Notes: generated from the sequence alone by a model not told the origin. Shown: positions 12,821 through 25,469, counted from the stretch's first letter. The stretch: DNA of 64,000 nucleotides from Crocodylus rhombifer (GCA_038503035.1 JAVSML010001015.1:164422-228421); one strand, 5' to 3'. A program made the numbers and translations.

Positions 12821-13446
12821 CATAGTTTCATAGTAGCTAGAGTCGGAAGGGACCCGAACAGATCATCTAGTTCGACCCCCTGCCTTGGCAGGAAAGAGCA
12901 CCCCGGCAAGGTGCTCATCTAACTTCCTTTTAAAAATCCCCAGGCTAGGAGCCTGCACCACTTCCCCTGGAAGCCGGTTCCAGGCCCTAGCCGCCCTGAC
13001 TGTGAAGTAGCGCCTCCTAATATCTAATCTAAACCTACCCTCCGCCAGCTTGTGACCGTTATTCCTGGTCACTCCTGGCAGCACACGGGGGAACAGGGAC
13101 TCCCCCAATACCTGCTGATCCCCCCTGACCAGTTTGTAGCAGGCCACAAGGTCCCCCCTTAACCTTCTCTTGTGGAGGCTAAACAGGTTCAGGTCCCGTA
13201 GCCTCTCCTCATAAGGCCTGCCCTGCTGACCCCTGATCATACGAGTGGCCCTCCTCTGGACTCTTTCCATATCGTCCACGTCCCTCTTGAAGTGCGGCGT
13301 CCAGAACTGGACGCAGTACTCCAGCTGCGGCCTGACCAGTGCCGCATAGAGGGGGAGGATCACCTCCCTGGACCTGCTCGAGAAGCATCTGTGGATGCAT
13401 GACAGGGTACGGTTGGCCTTCTTGACTGCCTCCCCACACTGCTGTC
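12821..13446 (-). mobile_element. CR1 LINE 3' end (625 bp)
   Basis: This is the 3' part of a CR1 on the minus strand. Its end is at 12821, where the 8-bp terminal unit (catagttt on plus) occurs about twice, as CR1 3' ends do. It keeps a 166-codon open frame (12863-13363) for the last part of ORF2, with ILPLYAALVRPQLEYCVQFW and MERVQRRATRMIRG. The intact frame and good match to the array copies indicate one of the younger CR1s in the window. Confidence 0.92.
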
Positions 13447-13799
13447 CTTAGTTCTTGTGTGGCAAGAGACTTCACCTATGAACTCCTGAAAACACACATG
13501 GTCCTGAAGGAAAGATGAGGGATGAGAAAGAAGCAGAGGTGATGGATTTCTTTGGAGACTCTAGCCAAGGCCTTTAAGGCTATGGACAGACATTACACAT
13601 AAACTGGTTTAAGTGATCAGAGACTGGTTTAAACCTCCAGCAGCCCCTAATGGCAGCTGGGTCTAGTCTTCCCCCTCGCCACTCCAGCAGCCAGCTGGGG
13701 GCATGGCCTGACACTGTGGGCTGGATGGACCTAAACTGTTTTCCACAGTGGCAGATAACAGAACAAGGAACAGTAGTCTGAAGTTGCAGCAAGGTTTTA
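13447..13799. other. unassigned repeat-like sequence
   Basis: The stretch 13578-13795 looks like a dispersed element. The word actggttta occurs twice within 35 bases (from about 13607 and 13625). I could not define termini or a family. Confidence 0.3.
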
Positions 13800-13991
13800 T
13801 CTGTAATAAAGCTCTGGAGCAGGCTATCCAGCAAGGTTGTGGACTCCATTCTTGGAGGTTTTTAAGATCCGGGTAGAAAAGGCCTCGGCTGGGATGATCT
13901 ATTTGGATATGGCCCTATTTGAGCAGGAGGCTGAACTAGATGACCTCCTGAAGTCCCTTTCAACCCTAACTTTCTTTCTATGATTCTATGA
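13800..13991 (+). mobile_element. CR1 LINE 3' tail, plus strand
   Basis: This is the 3' untranslated tail of an older CR1 subfamily. It reads ctggagcaggctatccag, then ggaggtttttaagatccg, then gatgacctcctgaagtccc, and ends with the ATTCTATG-type terminal repeat at 13977-13991. That repeat is the hallmark of CR1 3' ends. Confidence 0.8.
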
Positions 13992-14223
13992 GTAACCCTC
14001 ACCTGGGCCTTGTGGCTTAATTATACAAAAAGCATTCATAATTCAGTTCAGCATTTGTTCTGGACACTTACTTAACTAGCATAGATTCAAATGTATATAG
14101 AGTTGTATGTTGTTTCAGGACACTCCCTCATGTAAGAAAAACCTGAAGAGTTAGATTTTCATCTCTGAATAGCCTAGATGAGGACAGATGATGTGACAAA
14201 GGTTACTTTGTGCCATGTTCATG

Positions 14224-14492
14224 TAGGGTGACCATCTGGGAAATACAGGACATCTGGGATACTCCCTCCCCCTTCCCAAGCCAGCCATGGGAGAAGTGGA
14301 GGGCATCCTATGACAGGCAAGCAGGGCAGCCACAATGCCTGCCTGGCTGCCTTCCTGAGGCACTGTGCTACTTCCCCTCCCCACCACACTGTCTCATACC
14401 TGAGATGCTTACTTTCATCTAGGCCCCCTTCCCAGGACTAGCCTCCAAAATCCCAGATTGTCCCAGGAAAAATGGGAACAATGGTGACCCTA
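14224..14492. mobile_element. 269-bp inverted-repeat element (TAGGGTGACCAT termini)
   Basis: The left end TAGGGTGACCAT (14224-14235) and the right end, whose reverse complement is TAGGGTCACCAT (14481-14492), match at 11 of 12 positions. The inner arms also pair (gggaaatacaggacatctggga against tcccagattgtcccagg). There is no protein-coding content. The flanks do not give a clear target duplication. A single similar end occurs at 62895. Confidence 0.65.
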
Positions 14493-16294
14493 TCTTTGTG
14501 TCTCTGTAATTCTGGCTACTCTGACTTAATTCAACTTGCTGCCATGTTAAGTGCTTTGACATCCACTGATGAGAAGGTCAATATGGTATCTCATTTTTAT
14601 CAGTTTGAAAGAGACTACCAAAATGAAACCAGGAACCATGTGAAATGAGTTAAGATGGCAAAGTTCTTAGTTTTTATTTTTATATGATTTTTCCTGTGCT
14701 AAAATCCTTTTCCACAAGGTTCTTCTGAGAGTTTATATAATCTACTTTGACATATCATTTGCCAGTTCACCTCTCTGTACAGTTCAACACTTCTAATAAA
14801 GTCAGTACATTTTTATTAGTTCAAGTATAATAAAAATAATAATAAATTACCTGTAAGCAGTTGTACTAATATAACTTCAATTTAAAAAAATGTACTAAGT
14901 AACTCTTCAGTCCAGATCTTGCTAAATGCAAGTTTCCTTGTATAGCAAGTTCAGGGTTAATTAACTTACTAAACAGTCTGGCAGTGTCCTCACAGCCTCT
15001 ATATGAGCTTGCCTCCTTACTCCTCCAAGGCAAGCTCTTTCCCAGCAGGAGCCAATACATCACAAGCATACAAATAGTCTCTGATGCACTAGTTGCATCT
15101 CCATGGCCTGTGGTTATCTTCATGCTCACAGGCAGACTCTCAGGATAACAGCACTCCAGGCATGGTCCCCAGGCTGTACCATGAGTTGACCTATCAGCTC
15201 TCTCCTTCCCAGCTCTTCACTCTTTGGCTGTAGGCTCTCAGCTCCCTACTGCAACTCATTCTTCTCCCCTGGGTTTTTTTTGTTTGTTTGGCTGGGTTTT
15301 TTTGTCTTTTTTGAGAAGTCTTGCCCTCTAGATCTCCTTCCTGGGAGCCTTTTATCTTCCTGCAAGGTAATTATCTAAGGCAGCTGGCCCCATTGCCTAA
15401 GCAGCCTGCAATCACCCCTTACAGCCCCCCGACTGGGCTGTAATCCTTGCAGGCTTGCAGACTGTCCCCAGCCTCCTTGAACTGGCAGACTGCCCCACAT
15501 CGCTACATCCAATTAAAGGAGGAGATTCACGGTAATCGTGGTTAATTCATGCCCTCAAGTTATCAACAGAAATTAAGACAAAAAAATCAGGCTTGATAGA
15601 AATAAAGTGTTTTAGCAGTTCATAAATTTTTCTGAACTGGAAAAACTCATGGGAATTTTAGCCACTGAGAAATTGTGGTTGACTTCATAACTTGAAAAAC
15701 CTTTCCAATATTGGTAAATATTCCTACCTGTTGCTTCCACTGGTACAATGCCACATGCACGTTGTAACTGCCATTTTAAAACACACGTACATATCTGTTA
15801 ATATACTCCAAAATCATGAAAGTATCACAAATAAAGGCCCTGATCCTGCAAATATTTATCTCTGTGTATAATTTTAACTACTGAGACAGTTCCCATTAAA
15901 TCCAATACAGCAGGGTGGTGAAACATACAGCCCTTAGGCCTTATGAAGCCTTCTCACCAGCCCACAGAGCTCTTGAGACCAGAGAATTTAGGGGAGATTC
16001 TAGCAGAGGGCACAGCCTACTGCAGAACCCAGGGCTACGGGGCTGCACGAGACATGACCTTTGGTATCATAATGGGCAAACGAGAGCTCTGCCAACACAG
16101 CCCTGTTTACCCCACCAGCATTTGTCCTGCTGGGTTGACTAAGAACAGCTTTTTGTGCAAGTCTAGTAACCCCAGGAAGACACCTGACTACTCTTTCCCA
16201 AAATCCCTTCAAACCCTTATGGCTTAGAAAAAACCAGGAGGCTTTTAGTAATGAAAACAAAAAAGAGAGGTGTTTGGAATTGTTAAGATAACCA
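14493..16294. other. no gene; LTR-like block plus AT-rich DNA
   Basis: Apart from the LTR-like block ending at 15507, I see only AT-rich unassigned sequence and, from about 15905, repeat-like DNA starting cagggtggtgaaacatac. The latter resembles a hAT end, but I found no partner terminus. Confidence 0.35.
14960..15507 (-). mobile_element. candidate LTR fragment, minus strand
   Basis: Read on the minus strand, the block begins TGTAGCGATGTGGGGCAG at 15507 and carries a TATA-like GATAAAAG (plus coordinates 15349-15356) about 150 bases in. This is a plausible U3-to-R layout. The other end and any target duplication could not be found, so it may be truncated or a different kind of repeat. Confidence 0.35.
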
Positions 16295-17191
16295 TTTTAC
16301 AGATTCACAGAAGTTTAGGACTGGAAGGGAACTTGTGAGATCATCGGGCCCAGCCCCCCCGCTCTTGGCAGAAAAGACTGCTGGGGTCAAATAACACCAG
16401 CAAGGTGTGTACAGTCTCCTTTGAGGATCTCCAGGGGAGGTGCCTGCACCATCCCCACTTGGAAGTCTATTTCAGTCTCGTCACACAAACTGTGAAGAAG
16501 TTTTTCTTTATATCTAGTCTGAAACCTTCTTCCAGGAGTTTCTGACCCTTGCTCCTAGTTTTCCCCTGGGGTGCTTTGGTGAGTAGTTGTTTGCCTAGCC
16601 TCTGATGCTCTCCCCTGATATCGGGGCGATGTGTAGGGGGTGCATAGGGGTGCACATGCACCTCCTGAGAGTACCGGTGCACTCCCTGTCAGGTCATGCT
16701 CCCTGTTTAGCCAACGGGCAGGGAGGCAAGTGGGAGGACCTGTGCCCCCCACCCCCATGAGCACCAGCCGGGGAGTGGGGCTGCCAGCAAAAGCAGTCGC
16801 ACTGCTTCTGGAAGTGGGTGTGGGAGTTCTGGAAGTGGCATGGCCGCTTTTACAGTGGGTGAGATTGGCCCCACTGCCTGCTCAGCGAGATCGGCCACCA
16901 GGAGACACCTCCCCCCAGTCAGCAAATCGGGTGCCAGGGGACCTCACCACCCCCAAGTCACTAACTGGTGTTGTGGGGGGGCACCAGATACCCATGCCGG
17001 ATATATTTGTAAGCTGTCACCAAATCCCTCCAAAGTCTTCTCTTTTCTACAGTGTACATCCCATATCTGTCAGCCTTCCCTCATATGGCTTGCTCTCCAG
17101 GCCTCTAATCATACAAGTGGCTCTTCCCTGGACTTTACCAAGTTTCTGCACATGATTCTTGAACTGTGGCACCCAGAACTGGATGCAGTAC
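16295..17191 (-). mobile_element. older CR1 3' end split by a nested insertion
   Basis: The minus-strand CR1 tail at 16295-16621 (cagattcacagaagtttagg, then the usual 3' UTR landmarks such as tgtgaagaag) continues at 17000-17191 (ctaatcatacaagtggct and gaactgtggcacccagaa). The two parts are separated by unrelated GC-rich DNA. Joining them gives continuous CR1 order, so the intervening 380 bases are a later insertion. Confidence 0.8.
16622..16999. mobile_element. insertion inside CR1, possible 5-bp target duplication
   Basis: A GC-rich 378-bp segment is flanked by gatat (16617-16621) and gatat (17000-17004). Its tips agree only loosely as inverted repeats (cgggg... against the complement of ...gccg). 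A related-looking stretch with words such as gcacgtgcacc and ggtgcaccccctgc lies at 17283-17545. It has no credible coding content, and the superfamily is unknown. Confidence 0.5.
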
Positions 17192-19688
17192 TACCTCTTT
17201 ATCCTCTTGATAAACAGAGGTCGTGTCTGAAGGGAAGCAGAATGTATCCCAGAAGCAGGGATATGCAATATAAACAAGGCCCATGAGCATTGGTGACACG
17301 TAGGGAGTCCACACAGCTGCACGTGCACCCCGAGATTGGTGGTGCACCCCCTGCAAAAAGCACCGCCAATGCTGCCAGTGGCACCCCTGTGGGTGGTTGT
17401 CACTCACCATCCCCCACCCTGTGCCGTGGCCACCACCACGACCACCTGTGGGAGCTCCTCACTCACTGCCCGTGCTGCTGACATTGCCACCGCTGCCTGC
17501 AGGCAGTCGCTGTGTCCCCCTCAGCCTCCAGGGGCATGCGGCATTCATGCCCATGAGACCATTAAGTAAGGTTAATATACACTCCCCTTTTTGTTAAGTC
17601 ACTGCATTTAGCACCGGGGTAGAAGTCTCTGGCAAACAGGGGTGTTGCAGCTGGGTGATCCACTCTGAGACTGGGAGATTCCAAGGTTTCCAGCCTGAGA
17701 AGAGTGAGGGACACTGCCTGTTAAGTGAAAGGCTGGACTCCAGGGTATATTATTTAATTGAATAGTGGTCACATGTGCAAATAAATCAATAACCACAAGA
17801 GACTCCCTCAGCATAAATGCACACTAAGGAAGATACTAGAACAGAGGACAGGTTAGAGAGGGTGTAATAATTACTGATTGGGAAATTGGGCACAAAGCAG
17901 TAAAGTGATTTGCCCAAGATAGTAAAAAAAATAACCAGAACCATCAGTGGAGTTAATAGAAATGTGCTTATTGAGAAATATCTTTTAAATTAAAAACAAA
18001 ATCATGGAATGAGGAGAGAATTTCAGAGGTAAATGTCCATGGATGTATATACACACTACAATGCAATATGGTGCAAAGATAAATCAGGCAAATGTAATAG
18101 CTTCACAATTGCAATGTAGAGTATTAGCATGCTGCGGAGCCCAGGACAATAAACCTTGCTTCTCAGCAGAGCTAATTGGATAGTGCTAACACCAGATCAA
18201 AAGCTGGTGGGAGGAGACCTAGCTCAGATAACTCTGAAAGCACTGCCTTGAGCTGTACAGATGCATCCTATGAATTCTAGATTATTAGCCTTGTTTTCTT
18301 CTAGGCTGGACATTGAGACTATGTATATCTTGAGCTGAATCCTTAATATATGTGACAACTCCTTTTTCAAATTCAGTTGAAGCTTTTTCTATTAAGTCCC
18401 ACAGACAGTAGAACTGGAAGAATTCAAAACTAGTTTTGATTAATGATAGCAAAGAGCAGACATCCTTATTTTCTATTTTATGGTTATGTGATTCCATTTT
18501 ATGCATAAAGAATAACCTCTAAATAGGGTTAATGAAGTTAAAAAAATGGAAAAAAATATTACAATGAAAGCACGGCAGGAATTCATGCAAACATTGGCTT
18601 CCTTTTGGAGTCTTACAAATCTACATAAAATGCTTTACTTTGAATTCCAAGTTCAAATTGTAAGCTCAAAGCACAAAGAAAAAGTGCTCTTTTGCATAAT
18701 TCTGATCCTGTATCATTAAAAGTGAATCGTTTTCTTCACTCTGAAACCCTCTTTCTTCATTATTTTTGCACCTTCTGATTCTTTTATCTTTCTACTTAAT
18801 AAAACTACAAGAGTCATGGCTTGCTAGCTGTATTCAGGAAATCTGAATTGTAATCATTGTATAATGTGGTTCACCTCAGTTTTTTTTTTCTAAAAATTAT
18901 GGTAACGTGTTTCTCACAAGCATATTTTTCAAGGATTAATTCACTGAAGTATGTAAAGTCCATTGAGATCCTTTGAGGAAAAGCACCACTCTACAGAAAC
19001 ACAATGAGAATTTCCAATAATTAAAACTGACACCCTAGTTTTGAGCCTTACTATTTATTTTATCTCGCAAATTTCTGTCCATGAAAATAGTAGAGACTGA
19101 GACAAGTGTTTTGTTTTACTTCAAACCCACACAGAAGCCATAAGTTCAGGTCTCTGACTCAAATGTTTTTGAGCTCCTATTCTTACAATAGAGTTTAAAT
19201 AACGTAAAAAAGAAGGAAATAGACATTTTCCCCCAGAAAAAAGCCGTGTAGTAAGCAAGAATATTCCTTCATGCAATTCCAATTTCAGTATGTCTTAGCC
19301 TTTCCATAACATTTCTTTAAAATACTGAAGAAAAGCCCTACGTTACAAACTGGAATAGTATGCAAAGTACAGAAATGTGCTCAGTTAAAATCACTATAAG
19401 CCAAAATATTGTCTTCTGTGTTTCCCTTGATGATTGAAATAGGGGTTGTAAGTCCTTCTGTCACTCGCCTAGCTTCCTGTTAGAAAAGAATTGAGAAACA
19501 GGTGGAATTTTACATTGTGCTCTTGCAGGGCCTGGGACAGCTGGCTCATTACTTTTGTCCAAAGTGGAACATTGTGTTATGTGCTCTTTGCATTCTCCTA
19601 CGTAAGGGTCAGTTCATAGCAGTTCAGAAACCATCCAGCCACATTTCTTTTCTCTAATTGTCCTTTTTGCCCTCAGTGTGGTATGTTT
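17192..19688. other. no gene recognised
   Basis: The part 17283-17545 is GC-rich and resembles the insertion at 16.6-17.0 kb. From 17560 to 19688 the DNA is AT-rich, apparently single-copy, and shows neither convincing exons nor bounded repeats. Confidence 0.4.
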
Positions 19689-19696
19689 CTTTAGCC

Positions 19697-20800
19697 CAGT
19701 GGTTCCCAACCTATTCGTTATAGTGGGCCACACTTGCAGCTCTCAATCTGTTATGTGGGCTGCACCCCCCCAGCTGAGGGGGCCCCCAGCTGCCAGACCT
19801 ACAAGGCCAGGACCTGCAGCCCCCTGCCTCCCCCAGTAGCCCCCAAGCCCCGACTGCTGCCTGTTGGTGGTTGCTCTGGATGGAGCACAGCCCAATTCCC
19901 TGCTACCCCACCATAGGCAGTGCACCTGTGAGTGGAGGGTGAATGTGTTCTGTCCACAGCAAGCTTGGGGCTCTCCACCCTGCTGCCCTTCACCCCAGGG
20001 CCTCTGTAGACCAGTGGGTGGACCCAGCATATGTGGGCAGGGAGGCTTGGTCCTGCTGCCAGGATCCCTATAGTGACTGCACCATCATGGTGAGACAGGA
20101 GGCATCTCACTATGGTGACACAGTCAGCGTGGGGCTCTCGGCAATGACACCAAGCCTCCCCACCCCACTCTGCTGCAAAGGCCCCCCCGAGGGAGGGCAG
20201 CAGCATGGAGAGCCCCAAGCCTGCAGCCACCCCTAGCCAGTGTTCATTCTGGGAGTGCATGCAAAAGCAGGGAGCTGGCCCCCCTGCTACACCCTGAAGA
20301 AGCTGCCTGTGGCTCCATTCCACTCCCTGACTGGGCCCCGTGGCTGCACATTCCCACCCTGGCCCCAGGTCCTGCACACCACCCCAGCTAGGCAGTGCCC
20401 CCAGCCCTGCCCTGCTCTACTCTACTCTACTCCTTTCCTTCCTCCCTTACCATGGGGGCCTCAATCTGCACCCCTCTACCCCCTGCATAGACTTACCCGA
20501 CAGGAGCTGCTCCCCATGCTGCCTGGCTTCCACATGCATGTGTGTGCATGCACACGTGTATGTGGCAGTCCCTGCCTCTGATCACCCTCCTCCTGCTCCC
20601 CCCCAGCCTCAAGCAGCCCCTTGAAGACTGGAACTCTTTCAGCTTGCAAAGGGAATCCTGCCATTTCCCTTGTTTTTCTCCCTGACTCTAACAAACTGCA
20701 GGTGGCAAACTTTTTTTTTTTTAACAGAATGTCAAATGGGCTACAGTAGTGTGCTGATTGGTCTGCATGTGGCCTGAAGGCCTTGGGTTGAGAATCACTA
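19697..20800. mobile_element. 1.1-kb non-autonomous hAT-like element
   Basis: The left tip CAGTGGTTCCCAACC and the complement of the right tip, TAGTGATTCTCAACCC, are imperfect inverted repeats of hAT type. They are bracketed by ctttagcc (19689-19696) and ctttagtc (20801-20808), an 8-bp target duplication with one mismatch. The interior is GC-rich, which explains several overlapping open frames of 70-190 codons on both strands. None resembles a transposase, so the element depends on an enzyme supplied elsewhere. Confidence 0.78.
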
Positions 20801-20808
20801 CTTTAGTC

Positions 20809-23800
20809 CTTTACTACTTTTAATTTTGCAACTTGTTCCACTTAGTGCATCCAGCTAGCTACTCCAGCCAGTAAACTCTGCCTTCTCTACTTTTCCCTCG
20901 TCTTGCCCCACCAAGTTGCGTACAACAGGAAGTTTCAGTCAGATAACTCTGGCTGCCTCTCTCTTGTGGCTGGAGTCAGAATCTGAAGGTCAAGCAGGCA
21001 AGTGTGGACACTTAGCCTATATAAGTAATGCCTAGTAAAAATCTAATTTTGAGGTAACGTGTTTGCATACCTCAGTAGAATAACCCTTCTCTTTGCAGTT
21101 CATAATTCCTTTAAAAGCCTTCATTATTGACTGCAGTGCGTCCATTGGAAATAATTTAACCGCTGCTGAGAGTATAAAGTTAAGTTCCTGAATGCCAGGA
21201 GCAGTGCTTAAGAGATCCGTCTCTCATTACACAGCAGTTAATTTGACCTACCTGACACTTTGACTTTTCACAGATTGCAATTTTCTGAATAACTCACTGA
21301 TGGAATGAAGTGCCATGAAATAGAATACTAATGAACATGACTCTCTAGGTCAGCCATTGAGGCACTTACCAGGACATTGTCCAGGCTTGTTTAAAGTCAA
21401 TAGATAAATACACAAGCTGTCTTTGAAGCTGTGCCTGGAACCCAGGTTTATCCTCCTCCTCACTGAGTATCATAACAGCTATGCTAGGCAGCTGCATCTC
21501 CTATTGCTCTCTCTGGCCCAATGCATCTTTGAATTCTTTTTTGCAAAATGGAAAGCAAGTGTGTATAAGAACATCCTTCCAATCTCAGAATGACATATAG
21601 ACTGGGAGTTAGCATCTTCACTAGGAAGTTGGCAGATATGGGTTTTGAGGTGTGAATTTTGTGTTTAAAGGAAAACCCAAGTCCTGTTGCCTATCCTAGG
21701 CAAGTGCTACCAGTGGAGAAAAGATGAAGTGAGGACACTGGCACCTCTTTTGTAAGAAAGAGCTTGGATATATACTATCAGGAAAAAGTGAAGATAGAGA
21801 ATTGTGAATTTCAAGTGCAGGAGGGTGCCATTCTGCAGCCCTGAATAAGGTGCCTAAATCTGAGGAATAACGTTTAAGATGCATGCTTATCCTCTACAGC
21901 TTACCATTTAGCATACTGTTTTTTGTAGAACCCGTTTTATCCCTCTCTGTTATACAGGGAAAACCTATATGCCTAACACAACGGAGTTCTGAATTCCACT
22001 CTGGGGGTGCAAGTCTAACATAAGACATTATGATAGTCAGTGCTGCAGTGCCTATGTCCAGAAATTAATCCAGGATTTTACAGGGGACATGCCTTTAAGC
22101 ACAGAGGGGAAGGGAGAAGGGAATTCTTACTTTCTTCAAGACTTAAGTCCCATTAGTCCAACAGTGTGGTCAGGAAGTGGGTGTGTAACCATAACACTGC
22201 ACCTCCTCTGGATCTGTCTCCAACTATAACCAGACATCGATGGTGGCTATAGTTGCAGAATTCGGAGTACCTTCAGTGCCAGCCACTTTAAGTTTGACAG
22301 CAGGCAGTAGGTCAGCCTGCAGGTGTGGGCTAGCCTTAATCAGGCAGTCACATGACCCCAAGAGGGTCCCAGGATTGGAAGAGGGGGCAGAGCAGCCTCT
22401 ATTTTAACCCAGGCCCTCAGCACTGGTGCAGCAGTCTGCTACTAGCAGTTGGATTAGCAGCACCTGCTTGGCACCTTTTGTAGGTAAAGGTAAGAGCTAT
22501 GGGGATGGTAGGAGGCTCCTTGTCCTGGGTATGATTTAAAAGTGCACCCTGCTGGGGAAGCATGGCCTGGTCAGACTGTTTATGGTGGGGCAATTCCCTA
22601 GAAATGCCAGGCCAGCTGCCTCCCCAGTGAAAGGCAGGTAGGGGTGCCTTAAAACCTCAGTCTCACATCCTGCTGGGTAACCCTAAAGTAGGGATGAGCA
22701 TGGGGCCAGGCACAACTAGAAAGGCACCTGAGCCCATATGGTGAAAGACCCTAGTATTAGTGGGGCCAGCCACACTTGGAAGAGGCACCTGAGCTCCACA
22801 AGGGGAAAGGTCCTAATGGCCCTGATGAGGAGGCAGAAATGTGTGGAGGCCCACACAGTAGGTTGCATGGTTGACCCATGGTGGGGCAGTGGCTGAGTTC
22901 AAGCAGTGATATTAACTGTATGGTTTGTGAGACTGCAGTATGACTTGCAGTGATACAGCAGTCCTACACAGAATTGTTGCATTCATTGTTTAATTAATGC
23001 TGATATCCCTAAAGAGAATAACCAGAAATGAGCACTTCACAATAGTAATTAACTTAATATGCAGAAATCATAATCAACATGTCTGTTTATTATTCCATAA
23101 ATTTTATGTTGACAACATGATGGTATAGGAGGATGCTTCTTGGTAAATGAAGCCACATCTTGTAGAAGAAGCAAAAATAATTCCTCCTTCAATATGCCTG
23201 TGTCTATGGCAGTATTCTTGCTGTCAGTGCTGAGCTGTCAGAAGACAGAATTATTTTCATAAAGTAGATTTGGTCGGGATACTTGTATTTGATTTATTTT
23301 GGGGTGCTCTATACTGCAATGCCAACAAAATGGTTTCTGGAACCCTGATGCATTTCACTTCCAGTCTTTCAAAATATTCCCTTCCTTACCATTGTCAAGG
23401 ACAAGATTTTGATAGTCGTACTCAGGTAGTCAGCTACTACTAAACTGAAGTACATCTGTAGGGCTTACTCCTTAATTATTTCCAGAGGCATTTTAAGTTC
23501 AGTGTAAGTAAAGGGATGTAGAATCTGACCTTCTGTATACAACATGAGGCCCCTTGATAGTTTTCTTTTACCCTCCCTCCTACCCCCTGACTTCAATATG
23601 TGAGAAATGCTGCTTGAATTTGCAGTGTGTTTCTCCAGAGTAAGAGGGGAAAATTTGAGTGTAACCCAGGCATCTGTGTTACTCTATTATATAGTGACCA
23701 CAATTGCATTGTAGTTACTGCTACTAATACCTGCAATTACTTCTCTATTTACAAGATTAGGAAGTAATTGCATAAATACATAGTTACAGGTAATAACAGA

Positions 23801-25198
23801 GTGGATATAGCGTGGTTAACATACCTGAGTTTTTAAGTCTCAACTATATCAGTTAGGAAATCAGCACAACGTAATATGGCTGTTGCCTACGAAAAATATT
23901 ACTGCAGTGTATTTGTACTTTAATTGCTGTGCCATTATTTGTAAATGGGAATTATAGTGACTGTCACCAAAATGTACACACCCTGTCCACTACCCAGTTT
24001 TTTGTTACATGGACAGAGAAGTGCAGATGATGGACACAATGGGTGCAACTTCTAAAAAAAATTTTCTATTATAAACTAATAAAATAGTCAAAAAAATAGT
24101 GGGGGAAAAATTCAGAATCTTTCAATAAGGATAAAAGCAAATGTTGACTTTTTAAGAAATACATGCTTGTGCTAACTACTCATTGAATTATTCAGTGAAA
24201 TATAGGTGTTTCCACTTATATTTAGTCCAATGAAAAAATGTTCAGAAACTTTCTTACTAGAGCTAGTTATTAATTAGAGTAGCAATAAGACTGCTTTTTT
24301 TTTTTTAACTTAATTGATGCTCATTCTTCTAAAATGTGAATGTTTCAATTGCAGCTGCCTTCTAAAGGTAGTTGCATCATAATTACTATGTAATCACTTT
24401 GTGCCTCAATTTCAAAGCATTTATTTTAGGTTTTTTGTGTTGTTGTCTTTTTTTTGTTTGTTTTTTTGGGGGGGGGAGGGGGTTGTCTGACTTCCCTGTC
24501 CTTCAGCTCTTCTATGTTCAGTGTCTTTTTTTTTGCTTTGTTTTGTTTTTCTTCCCCCCCACCCCCAACTGTGGTGCGGCAAGATCTTCTTAAGGGTGTT
24601 GTGTGATGCCAGTCAAAATTAGTATCACTGGGCATGCAAATACTTGTATAAGTCACAACCAAGAGGTTTCAGATAGGAACCCATAGTGTCAAAAACACCC
24701 TTTGTGGGCTTTCTGAGTTCTCTGCAACAGAAAAATTGCTCTCTTTTTCCGTAGTGAAAAAATAAAATAACAACAACAACCAGCAAATGAAAGCTAAGGG
24801 TTGGCATTTTGGAAAGGGTGCCTTGAATCTAAGAAGGTTGATAGCCATTGGTCTATCTCACAATAGCTAGTAATTGTAAGCTAGTCATAGATTTTATGTA
24901 TTTGCTTTTTTCCCCTTCCAACTTCATAGCTCTTTCAGCTGAGTTTAAGTGATTAGTGAAGACATTCTATACCAACATGTAAGTCTTAAATATTGCATTT
25001 TGTTTATTACTTTATATGCCTTTCTCACTAGGCATGCCATACTCCATTAAAATCATAAAATGGAATGATAAACTAGATAAATTCCTTGGATATGTGAAGT
25101 GATGCCAGCATTTAGTTCCATCTCTAAACATCACTATCAATATGGGTTTTGCTGGATGAAAAGTTGAAAAAATGAAAGTAAGTTTCACAATAGAACAC
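20809..25198. other. no gene; includes LTR-like DNA near 22.2-22.9 kb
   Basis: Most of this stretch is AT-rich with no recognisable exon. The segment 22170-22910 is GC-richer and contains a possible TATA (ctattttaac, about 22400), a splice-donor-like ggtaaggt/gtaaag stretch and a 60-bp tandem duplication. It could be an LTR remnant, but no termini were found. Homopolymer runs of T and G occur at 24298-24306 and 24425-24555. Confidence 0.35.
22701..22818 (+). repeat. two-copy tandem repeat, about 60-bp unit
   Basis: The units at 22701-22760 and 22761-22818 both start tggggccag and share aggcacctgag and the gaaag...ccta words in order, with roughly three quarters identity. The tandem period is 60 bases. 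Confidence 0.7.
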
Positions 25199-25469
25199 TT
25201 TTTTTTTTTTTTTTTTTTTTTCATAGTTTCTAGGGTCAGAAGGGAGCTGAATAGATCATCTAGTCCAACCCCCTGCCATGGCAGGAAAGATTACTGGGGT
25301 CAAATGACCCCGGCAAGGTGTTCGTCTAGCCTCCTCTTAAAGACCCCCAGGGTAGGAGCCAGCACCACTTCTCTTGGAAATTGGTTCCAGATGCTAGCCG
25401 CCCTGACCGTGAAGTAGCGCCTCCTGATATCTATCTAGTGTGAATCTACCTTCTGCCAGCTTGTGACTA

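Noticed and set aside
16640..17286. 170- and 148-codon open frames
   Set aside because: They run across the junction between CR1 and its nested insertion, so they cannot be an old gene.
19743..20377. 192-codon and other open frames at 19.7-20.6 kb
   Set aside because: They fall inside the bounded GC-rich non-autonomous hAT element, overlap on both strands and match no family.
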